Part shown: piece after piece, positions 3,957-10,298 of the stretch
How positions within the stretch are numbered: the stretch's first letter is position 1
Layout of the letters: each line of letters starts with the position of its first letter
Source of the DNA: Treponema sp.
Lineage (GTDB): Bacteria; Spirochaetota; Spirochaetia; Treponematales; Treponemataceae
Assembly (NCBI GenBank): GCA_012799545.1
Contig: JAAZLA010000026.1
Location: forward strand, 1 to 10,298
Reading direction: 5' to 3'
DNA: 10,298 nt
The notes under the pieces: model-generated
Databases searched by the model: none
The model's input: only the letters and a program-made list of their open reading frames with translations
What the model was told of the DNA's origin: nothing
Program-made: the position numbers and the translations under genes

Positions 3957-6620
3957 ATGAAAGTTCGTCCCTTTTTTCGAAAAATAATACAACTTTTTAA
4001 AGTATTTGGCATAGTTGTATCGACTCTTTTTTTAGTTTTGCTCGCTTGGTTTGTATTTAGCTTTTTAGATACAAAAAAAGCAGTAGACGTACTACCTCCC
4101 GGTTTTACCTTTTTATTGCATAGTGAATCTTTTTATGATTCTGTGAGCCCCTTGCTTGATTTGGAAGCGCTCGATATTGTCGTAAGTCAAGATTCTTTTT
4201 CTGCAATGCGCCCTCTTTTGTTTTCTCTGCGTTCATCTAGCTTGCTTAAAAATTCCATAGCAAAAAATATGCTTTCGAGAAAAATCGATGCTGCTGCTTA
4301 TGTCTATCCTGATGAAAATAAAAATGAAAAAGATAGACCTGGGGATTTTTTTCTTGCTATAAATCTTTCGCATTGGTCTGCTTTTTCACGGCTTTCTGGA
4401 TTTTTGAGCGGATTTGTGAAAATGCCTGAATTAAAATATATTCGCTCGCAATTTAATTATTTTGAGTATACGCTCGAGACTGGCTCCGTGTATATTCGGC
4501 CATACAAGAATCTTTTGCTTCTTAGTACTAGTTTCGACTTGTTACGTGAGTCGGCTTATCGGGCAGAAAAAAAAGAAGGCTTTGAAGGCTTCCCTTCTTT
4601 GGTTTTTGAGAAAGAAAAAGATAAAATTCAAATCTTATCGGATACAAAGAGAATTCTTTCCTTGATTGAGGCAGATACTCTTTTGCTGGAAAAGCTAAAG
4701 AAAATCATACCCGAGCATTCATTTTCAGAAATCTCTTTTTCAATTACTGATGCTGAGATAGAGCTCAAACTGGAATTGCCTGTGCAAAAATCTATAGTCG
4801 ATGAGCTAAAAGAAAATGACCCAGTTTTGCGTCTTGTTTCAAAAAAACAAAGTCTTCCACTTTTACTTTCTCGGCTTCCCGATACAAGTCAATATTATAC
4901 TCTGTACAATGCTGGAAGTTTAGAAGAAGCAAAGGATGCCTTTGTTTCAACGCTTAAAAACCCAGCAGCCTTTCAATCACAATGGGAAACAGCCGAATCC
5001 ATGAGTCGATTATTGTTTTCTGCAAATTTATACGAGTTACTTTTTTCATGGACTGGGAAAGAACTTGCGGTTTTTGGGCTTGAAGGAAAAAAAGACCCTG
5101 TATTTGCCTTACATATTCAAGATGAAAGACAGAGAAAAAAAATTTTTGAGTCCTTTCTTTCATCTATCATAATTCAAGAAGGGGATAGCCATATTTATGA
5201 CGGAGTGAAAATTCCAAGTATAAATATTCCAACTTTTATACGAAGTCTTTTGACAGCCTTTAATATTGATTTGCCGCATCCTTTTTATCTTGTAAAAGAT
5301 GAGTTTATCTTTTTTTCAAACTCGCCAGAAAATCTTTTAGAAATCTATAAAAAACAAAATAGGGGAGAGACGCTTTTAAAAAATAATCTGTGGAATTCTC
5401 TCTCTCTAAGGGAAAATAACAATTTTGCTGTAGGGTTTTACTATGATTTAGAAAAGACGCTTCCCTTTTTTGCGCAAGGTGATTCTATTTTGGCGCAGGT
5501 TTTGCAGCTGTATTCTGTGGGGCGAAGTGAGGTGCAGGTTTCTGATCGACGGCTTGTTATGTCCTTGCGTGCAAAGTCAGGAGCGAAGACAAAATCTCGT
5601 GCTATTCATGGCTTTCCCATTGACCTGGACGGTAAAGCAAGCTCAAACCTTGTATTGATTGAAAAAAGTAAAAATCCAACTTTATTTTGGGTTGAAAAAA
5701 ACCGGACTCTCCTTGCCTTGGACTTAAAGACCTTGCAAAAAAAGAATTTTGAATTTTCTGAAAACATTCATATTCTTGCAGCTGATGCCGAAGCCTCTTT
5801 TCTATGGGTTTTAAGTACTTCTGGAACAGTGTATAAAATAAACTCTGAGCTTGAAACAGAAGCTGGTTTTCCTGTTTTAACTGGAGAAAAAATAGCTGCA
5901 CCTGGAATTAGTTTGGGGGACTCGTTTTTATTTCCTACAGAAAAAAATACTGTTGTCTTTGTGTCAGCAGACGGAGCGCTAGACGAAAAAACACTTGATA
6001 CCATGGGAAATTTTGTTTCAAGTCCAGCAAAAACAGATAAGCTTGCTGCCTTTTATGCAAAAAGTTTTTTAGGCGATATCTTTGTCTTTGATGAAGAGAA
6101 CTGTCTAAACGCAGAAAATCCCTTACGAGTTGAAAGTATAGGTTTTGGCTCTCCTGCTATTTTAGAAAAATCTCGTTCGGTTTATATTGCTTTTATTGGG
6201 CAAGCGGGAGATCTATACATTTGGAAAGATTTTTCTTTACTAGAAGGCTTCCCGAGGCAAATCGAAGCTGTGTTTCGAGAAAACCTCATTGCCTTTGCAG
6301 ATGCCTTTTTTGCAATTGACGAGTCAGGTATTGTGTATAAGATTGGATTGGATGGGAAGGTGCTTGCACAGCGCGATATTGGCTTTACAGCAAAGAATGC
6401 AAATCTTTCAGTTCACCAATACAAAGATAAAAAAAATGCGCTTTTTATAAATCCAGATGCTTCTCTTCTTTTTGCCTTCGATGAGAACTTGGAGGAATTA
6501 TCTTTTTCACCTCTATCTGGTATGTATGTTCCTGTTTTTGTGGACCTAAATGGCGATAAAAAAAATGACATGCTTGTCTTATCGGCAGATAATAAAATAA
6601 ATGCGTGGATGGTAGACTAA
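3957..6620 (+). CDS. Membrane-anchored protein with propeller-like C-terminal region, function unknown
   Basis: I do not recognise a family for this 887-residue protein. A basic N-terminus (KVRPFFRKIIQLFK) and a hydrophobic stretch at about 15-38, with no lipobox or clear cleavage site, suggest an uncleaved anchor with the bulk of the protein outside the cytoplasm. Residues about 45-570 have alternating hydrophobic patterns without known motifs. From about 590 the sequence turns into short beta-type repeats with phrases such as GTVYKIN, EAGFPVLTG, GDLYIWKD, LEGFPRQ and GIVYKIG, which recall PQQ/FG-GAP-type propeller blades. Near the C-terminus, DLNGDKKND (863-871) is a calcium-loop-like DxNxDxxxD motif as in FG-GAP/dockerin-type repeats. 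Start ATG 3957 has a good AGGAATT ribosome site. The stop overlaps the next gene's start (TAATG), so the two proteins are probably made together. Confidence 0.85.
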   Translation: MKVRPFFRKIIQLFKVFGIVVSTLFLVLLAWFVFSFLDTKKAVDVLPPGFTFLLHSESFYDSVSPLLDLEALDIVVSQDSFSAMRPLLFSLRSSSLLKNSIAKNMLSRKIDAAAYVYPDENKNEKDRPGDFFLAINLSHWSAFSRLSGFLSGFVKMPELKYIRSQFNYFEYTLETGSVYIRPYKNLLLLSTSFDLLRESAYRAEKKEGFEGFPSLVFEKEKDKIQILSDTKRILSLIEADTLLLEKLKKIIPEHSFSEISFSITDAEIELKLELPVQKSIVDELKENDPVLRLVSKKQSLPLLLSRLPDTSQYYTLYNAGSLEEAKDAFVSTLKNPAAFQSQWETAESMSRLLFSANLYELLFSWTGKELAVFGLEGKKDPVFALHIQDERQRKKIFESFLSSIIIQEGDSHIYDGVKIPSINIPTFIRSLLTAFNIDLPHPFYLVKDEFIFFSNSPENLLEIYKKQNRGETLLKNNLWNSLSLRENNNFAVGFYYDLEKTLPFFAQGDSILAQVLQLYSVGRSEVQVSDRRLVMSLRAKSGAKTKSRAIHGFPIDLDGKASSNLVLIEKSKNPTLFWVEKNRTLLALDLKTLQKKNFEFSENIHILAADAEASFLWVLSTSGTVYKINSELETEAGFPVLTGEKIAAPGISLGDSFLFPTEKNTVVFVSADGALDEKTLDTMGNFVSSPAKTDKLAAFYAKSFLGDIFVFDEENCLNAENPLRVESIGFGSPAILEKSRSVYIAFIGQAGDLYIWKDFSLLEGFPRQIEAVFRENLIAFADAFFAIDESGIVYKIGLDGKVLAQRDIGFTAKNANLSVHQYKDKKNALFINPDASLLFAFDENLEELSFSPLSGMYVPVFVDLNGDKKNDMLVLSADNKINAWMVD

Positions 6621-7744
6621 TGAAAAAATTAAGTCCCTTTTATCTAGTATTGGTTCTGTTTTTATTTTCCTGTGCGACTATACAGAGAGATTTGTACATA
6701 GCAAGCCCGCAAACAGAGCTTGGCCAAGAATTGCTTTTCTTGGAATCAGAGCTTATTAGCCTTGATGCCTTGTGTATTGAAGCTGCGCATGCAGGTGATA
6801 CGGGTTACCGTCTCTCTGATGAAGCCTATACGAGTCTTTTACAAAAAATCGAAGCCTTTCTAGTGCAAGAGCCAGATCAAAACTCAAAGGCGCGTCTCTA
6901 TGCTTTAAAGGGGCGATTGCATTTATTGTATGCACAGGGGCAAGCTGCAAAAAATCAAAAAAAACTCGCTCAAAATGCCTTGGAGGATGCCGAGAAGCTG
7001 AATCCATATGATTTGCAAGTCTATGTGCTCAAAAAAAGACTTGGCGAGCTCGAAGCCTTTTCTAAAGAATTGCTCGATAGGGATAGTTCGAATGTATTGC
7101 GTATAGAGCAAGCGCTCTCGTTTTTTCAAAGCTCGCTCTATGCAGAGGCTGTCAGCTCTTTTGATTCTGCCTTTCGCCTTGCAGATCCAATGTATCAATC
7201 GACATATGGAAATATTCGAAACAGAGCTTGGGCATTGCGAGAAGTGCAAGAGGCAACTTCTAAAGACTTCGATTCCTACCTTAAAAAGAATAGCTTGACT
7301 ATGCAAGAACTTGTGCAGGTGATTGACGATAATTCTTCCGCCTTTGAAAGTATTACTGGTGGGAAAAAATATAAGCCGAGCGATTTGTATTTGCATTTGC
7401 AAAACCTCAACCTATTTTCTCCCCTTTCTGTAGTCGGTATATGGGAGCAGGAAAAAATAAAAGCGAGTGATGAAGCGACACGGCGCTATTCTGCACGGCT
7501 TTTGTGGCGTTTATACTTGATAAATACAAGTAAACAAGACCAAAAAAATATATATTCACAGTTTTATCGCAAAAAGACTGATGCAAAAAGCCCTATTCTT
7601 GATGTTTTTCTCGATGATGCTGACTTCGATGCTATCTTAGCTTGTGTTGAAAGAGAATGGATGGATCTTCCAGACGGCAAGCATTTTTATCCAGAAAAAG
7701 GCGTAGAATTCTTAGAACTTCTTGAATGGATTAAGAATTTCTAG
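6620..7744 (+). CDS. Putative lipoprotein with TPR-like helical repeats, function unknown
   Basis: This is a 374-residue predicted lipoprotein. Translation most likely starts at ATG 6620, inside the TAATG overlap with the upstream stop, because this gives a standard signal peptide: MKK, a hydrophobic core, then lipobox LFSC with Cys18. Starting at GTG 6605 would add MDGRL before it without benefit. After lipidation and cleavage the mature protein would be attached to the cytoplasmic or outer membrane. The rest is helical; about residues 80-150 (ARLYALKGRLHLLYAQG, then NALEDAEKLNPYDLQVYVLK) has the spacing of TPR-like repeats, and 160-200 (ALSFFQSSLYAEAVSSFDSAFRLAD) looks like another. I know no specific homologue. 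The coupling to the membrane-anchored 887-residue protein suggests a joint envelope role; that is inference. Confidence 0.85.
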   Translation: MKKLSPFYLVLVLFLFSCATIQRDLYIASPQTELGQELLFLESELISLDALCIEAAHAGDTGYRLSDEAYTSLLQKIEAFLVQEPDQNSKARLYALKGRLHLLYAQGQAAKNQKKLAQNALEDAEKLNPYDLQVYVLKKRLGELEAFSKELLDRDSSNVLRIEQALSFFQSSLYAEAVSSFDSAFRLADPMYQSTYGNIRNRAWALREVQEATSKDFDSYLKKNSLTMQELVQVIDDNSSAFESITGGKKYKPSDLYLHLQNLNLFSPLSVVGIWEQEKIKASDEATRRYSARLLWRLYLINTSKQDQKNIYSQFYRKKTDAKSPILDVFLDDADFDAILACVEREWMDLPDGKHFYPEKGVEFLELLEWIKNF

Positions 7745-7750
7745 TAGAAT
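7722..7750 (+). promoter_or_regulatory. Possible internal promoter for metY-thyX
   Basis: TTGAAT (7722-7727) and TAGAAT (7745-7750) are separated by exactly 17 bases. Start would be about 7757, giving an 18-base leader that contains the GGAGG ribosome site (7766-7770). The -35 lies in the last codons of the lipoprotein gene. CTAGT/ACTAG (7741-7745, 7751-7755) form a small inverted repeat over the -10. Confidence 0.5.
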
Positions 7751-7774
7751 ACTAGGTGTATTTTTGGAGGCAAA

Positions 7775-9037
7775 ATGAAAATTGAAACTCAATGTATTCA
7801 TGAGGGCTATAGCCCAAAAAATGGCGAACCTCGAGTAATGCCCATTGTACAAAGTACTACCTACCGCTTTGATTCAACCGAGCATATAGCATCTCTTTTT
7901 GATATGCCGACAGAATTTATGTATTCTCGTTTTGCAAATCCTACCTGTGATGCCGTTGAAAAAAAACTTGCAGCCCTTGAAGGTGGTCTTGCAGCAATGC
8001 TTACTTCCAGTGGGCAGGCAGCGAATCTCTTTGCTATCCTTAATCTTTGCAATGCAGGCGATAGTTTTATAGCCGCGACAGGGATTTATGGGGGAACAGT
8101 CAATCTTTTTGCGGTTACTCTAAAAAAATTTGGTATTGAGTGTATTTGGGTGAGCCCTGATGCAAGCGATGAAGAGCTACAAGCTGCATTTAAGGAAAAT
8201 ACCCGCGCTGTTTTTGGGGAAACACTCACGAATCCAGCCTTAACTGTCTTGGATATAGAACGATTTGCAAAATTTGCACATAAAAACAAGGTTCCGCTCA
8301 TTGTGGACAATACCTTTCCTACGCCTATTTTATGTAAACCGATAGACTTTGGAGCAGATATTGTAACGCATTCTACATCTAAATATCTCGATGGTCATGC
8401 CTTGCAATGCGGCGGTGTTATAATTGACTCAGGAAAATTTGACTGGAAAAACGGCAACTTTCCTGAATTTACCGAACCCGATGAAAGCTACCACGGGATA
8501 GTTTACACAGAAGCCTTTGGTTCTCTTGCCTATATCATAAAAGCGCGCATGCAATTGATGCGGGACTTTGGCTCCTATCCCTCAGCACATTCGGCATTTT
8601 TGCTCAACATTGGCTTAGAAACCTTACATTTACGCATGAAAGAATATTGTGTAAATGCTATGCAAGTTGCAGAATTTTTAGCAAAATCAGATAAAATTGA
8701 AAAAGTACGCTATCCTGGCCTAAAAAATGATAGATATTATACTCTAGCACGAAAATATCTTTCTGATGGATCAAGTGGCGTTATAAACTTTACGATAAAA
8801 GGCGGAAGAGAAGCTGCGGTTCGCTTTATGGACTCCCTTTCTCTTGCATCAAATGTTGTTCACGTAGCTGATATTCGCACCTGTGTTTTACATCCAGCTT
8901 CTGCGACGCATAGGCAACTCACTGACGAGCAGCTTTCTGCAGCAGGCATTGATGCTGGAATGATTCGGTTTTCTTGTGGTTTAGAACATGTAGATGACAT
9001 TATCGCAGATATTACGCAGGCTTTAGAAAAGGTCTAA
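7775..9037 (+). CDS. metY: O-acetylhomoserine aminocarboxypropyltransferase (sulfhydrylase)
   Basis: This is a cytosolic PLP enzyme of the Cys/Met-metabolism family. It most likely converts O-acetylhomoserine plus sulfide to homocysteine, the direct-sulfhydrylation route to methionine. At 420 residues it has the length of the MetY class; cystathionine gamma-synthases and gamma-lyases are about 380-400. Visible family signatures are YSRFANPT at 50-57 (Tyr50 and Arg52, phosphate and active-site contacts), SSGQA at 78-82, IYGG at 104-107, Asp178 in IVDNTF (pyridine nitrogen), the Schiff-base Lys203 in THSTSKYLDGH, and Arg398 in IRFSCGLEH for the substrate carboxylate. GGAGG four bases before ATG 7775 is the best ribosome site in the window. 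thyX follows after 22 bases. A methionine gamma-lyase or related specificity cannot be fully excluded; no homoserine acetyltransferase gene is in view. Confidence 0.9.
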   Translation: MKIETQCIHEGYSPKNGEPRVMPIVQSTTYRFDSTEHIASLFDMPTEFMYSRFANPTCDAVEKKLAALEGGLAAMLTSSGQAANLFAILNLCNAGDSFIAATGIYGGTVNLFAVTLKKFGIECIWVSPDASDEELQAAFKENTRAVFGETLTNPALTVLDIERFAKFAHKNKVPLIVDNTFPTPILCKPIDFGADIVTHSTSKYLDGHALQCGGVIIDSGKFDWKNGNFPEFTEPDESYHGIVYTEAFGSLAYIIKARMQLMRDFGSYPSAHSAFLLNIGLETLHLRMKEYCVNAMQVAEFLAKSDKIEKVRYPGLKNDRYYTLARKYLSDGSSGVINFTIKGGREAAVRFMDSLSLASNVVHVADIRTCVLHPASATHRQLTDEQLSAAGIDAGMIRFSCGLEHVDDIIADITQALEKV

Positions 9038-9059
9038 AAAAAATAATGAAGAGGTATGT

Positions 9060-9896
9060 ATGGCACGGTGTATTGTTCCTGAGGCAGAAGCTATTTTGGA
9101 TAAAGAATATAAGGTTTTGGATAAGGGCTTTGTGCGCCTTGTTGATTATCTCGGTGGGGATGCGCGAATTGTACAAGCAGCTCGCGTTTCCTATGGCGAG
9201 GGGACAAAGACTGTTCGAGAAGATGCAGGTTTGATTGATTATTTACTTCGAAATGACCATACCTCTCCTTTTGAGCAAGTGGTTTTTACCTTTCATATCA
9301 AGATGCCTATTTTTGTTGCCCGTCAATGGCTTCGCCATCGTACCGCGCGTTTGAATGAAATTTCAGGGCGTTATTCTGTAATGAAGGATGATTTTTATAT
9401 TCCTGCCTCTGAAGATATAGCGCTACAAAACAAAGACAATAAGCAGGGGCGTGCTTCAGAAGAAAGCGATGCAGATTTTGCAAAGCAAGTACAAGAAAGC
9501 TTAGGTGAAGGGCAAAAAAATTCCTATGCTGAGTATTCAAAGCTCATTGACACAGGACTTGCTCGTGAAATTGCACGTATTAACTTACCCTTATCCTTGT
9601 ACACCGAAATGTACTGGCAAATTGATTTACACAATCTTTTTCATTTTTTACGCTTACGCCTTGATGCTCATGCACAAAAAGAAATACGTGATTATGCAAA
9701 GGTACTTTTTGAAATAGCAAAAAAAGTTTCTCCCTTTGCCTGTGCTTCTTTTGAAAACTACAAGCTTGGTGGGGTAAATTTCTCAAAAGCTGAGTTTGAA
9801 GAGCTCAAACTCATGCTTGAAAATAAAAACGGGAAACTCGAGGGCAAAGAAAAAGAGCGCTTTGATAAAAAAATGCAGTTGGGAAGACAGCTATAG
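9060..9896 (+). CDS. thyX: Flavin-dependent thymidylate synthase
   Basis: ThyX makes dTMP from dUMP using methylene-tetrahydrofolate as carbon donor and reduced FAD as hydride source, so no dihydrofolate is produced; it replaces ThyA in many spirochetes. The signature RHRx7S is present: Arg92-His93-Arg94, then Ser102 within RHRTARLNEISGRYS. Other conserved parts are ARVSYG (41-46), LLRNDHTSPFEQ (62-73, FAD/dUMP contacts), the RQWLRHR helix and, late in the protein, LHNLFHFLRLRLDAHAQKEI, which corresponds to the family's C-terminal dUMP-binding segment. The length of 278 residues is slightly above the usual 220-270, the excess being mainly a charged C-terminal tail. ATG 9060 is chosen because GAAGAGG lies about five bases upstream and the N-terminus is in frame; ATG 9046 and 9056 are in other frames. 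Two consecutive TAG codons end it. Confidence 0.95.
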   Translation: MARCIVPEAEAILDKEYKVLDKGFVRLVDYLGGDARIVQAARVSYGEGTKTVREDAGLIDYLLRNDHTSPFEQVVFTFHIKMPIFVARQWLRHRTARLNEISGRYSVMKDDFYIPASEDIALQNKDNKQGRASEESDADFAKQVQESLGEGQKNSYAEYSKLIDTGLAREIARINLPLSLYTEMYWQIDLHNLFHFLRLRLDAHAQKEIRDYAKVLFEIAKKVSPFACASFENYKLGGVNFSKAEFEELKLMLENKNGKLEGKEKERFDKKMQLGRQL

Positions 9897-9901
9897 TAGT
9901 T

Positions 9902-10298
9902 TTATTCTTTTGCTTTATCCTGTGCTTCCTTGCGTAAGAGCTTTGCTTTTACATTTTGTATAAAAACTTTATCTAAATCAGTCCGTTCTGTTACATAAAA
10001 TACAGGAGTCCCGTCTTCTGGTGAAAGCCTATAAGGAATTTTTGCTGTTTCTTTGTTTGCAGGACTCTCTTTGTTGTTCACCCACCAATCAAGGACAGCA
10101 AGAATACAGACTGTGTATTTTATGAGATTGAGATTGTTTGCGTTTTTACCTTTCTTTTTGTTTAGTAAAATATCGACTCGTTTTGAAACTGGGTTAGGTA
10201 TATCAAAACGGTAGGGTAAATACAAACCTTGTGCACCGTAGTTATCATCATTTTTATTCCCATTTTTTACTGGAACAGAGAGGTTTTGTTCAACGCGA
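9902..10298 (-). CDS. Unrecognised protein, N-terminal part beyond window
   Basis: The reverse-strand frame is open from the window edge to TAA at 9902-9904, giving 131 visible codons. A TTG at 10225 is not needed as a start because the frame continues upstream without a stop (visible residues RVEQNLSVPVKNG and on). The C-terminal part is basic and rich in Lys/Asn, contains one moderately hydrophobic stretch (NLIKYTVCILAVLDWWV) and ends in a charged tail (KAKLLRKEAQDKAKE). I recognise no family. It converges on thyX with five bases between the stop codons, and no terminator can be seen in that gap. Confidence 0.7.
   Translation of the reverse strand, partial: RVEQNLSVPVKNGNKNDDNYGAQGLYLPYRFDIPNPVSKRVDILLNKKKGKNANNLNLIKYTVCILAVLDWWVNNKESPANKETAKIPYRLSPEDGTPVFYVTERTDLDKVFIQNVKAKLLRKEAQDKAKE

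Noticed and set aside
6605..6619. GTG at 6605 as start of the lipoprotein
   Set aside because: ATG 6620 in the same frame gives a normal signal peptide directly (MKK plus hydrophobic core and lipobox) and a typical TAATG coupling; the five extra residues add nothing.
6923..7402. 159-codon reverse-strand open frame
   Set aside because: It lies wholly inside the lipoprotein gene on the opposite strand and its translation looks like an antisense shadow (Cys/His/Ile-rich, no motif).
9046..9234. 62-codon open frame starting at ATG 9046
   Set aside because: It overlaps the start of thyX in another frame; ThyX with its conserved motifs is clearly the real product.
9355..9376. ThyX motif with Arg97 where many homologues have Ser as a sign of inactivity
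   Set aside because: The catalytic signature is RHRx7S, which is intact (Arg92-His93-Arg94 and Ser102); the changed position varies among active family members.

Overview
The window is a roughly 40% G+C, AT-leaning bacterial chromosome segment. Its gene content and style point to a spirochete, most likely a Treponema-like organism. The clues are a lipoprotein with a spirochete-style lipobox, ThyX-type thymidylate synthase, a small 4.5S-type SRP RNA, tRNA genes without encoded CCA, and envelope proteins of no recognisable family. I infer the genus from overall character; there is no alignment behind it, and the species is unknown.

Layout. (1) 1-1122: the 3' nine-tenths of a BaiN/HI0933-type flavoprotein gene, cut by the window edge. 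(2) 1123-2506: an RNA-gene island. A near-consensus sigma70 promoter (1173-1201) precedes five tRNA genes: Ser-UGA, Ser-GCU, Arg-GCG, Ser-CGA and Ser-GGA. The SRP RNA gene (ffs) with its terminator follows. The spacers between these RNA genes are packed with short palindromes, including a paired-hairpin repeat present three times, with partial relatives. Its stems differ between copies in ways that keep base pairing. (3) 2507-3865: a MATE-family multidrug/Na+ antiporter with a GTG start. (4) 3957-7744: two genes joined by a TAATG stop/start overlap. The first encodes an 887-residue protein with an N-terminal membrane anchor and a propeller-like C-terminal part. The second encodes a 374-residue lipoprotein. 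Neither is a family I recognise, and together they look like an envelope-associated pair. (5) 7775-9896: O-acetylhomoserine sulfhydrylase (metY) followed 22 bases later by flavin-dependent thymidylate synthase (thyX), probably one transcript with its own promoter inside the end of the lipoprotein gene. (6) 9902-10298: the 3' part of an unrecognised gene on the opposite strand, converging on thyX with only five bases between stop codons.

The island serves translation and protein targeting: four of the five tRNAs supply all serine codons, and SRP RNA delivers membrane proteins. The metY-thyX pair concerns sulfur amino-acid and thymidylate synthesis. No phage, transposase, CRISPR array or defence module was found. 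The most unusual part is the palindrome-rich spacer DNA of the tRNA/ffs island; the second is the uncharacterised membrane-protein/lipoprotein pair.
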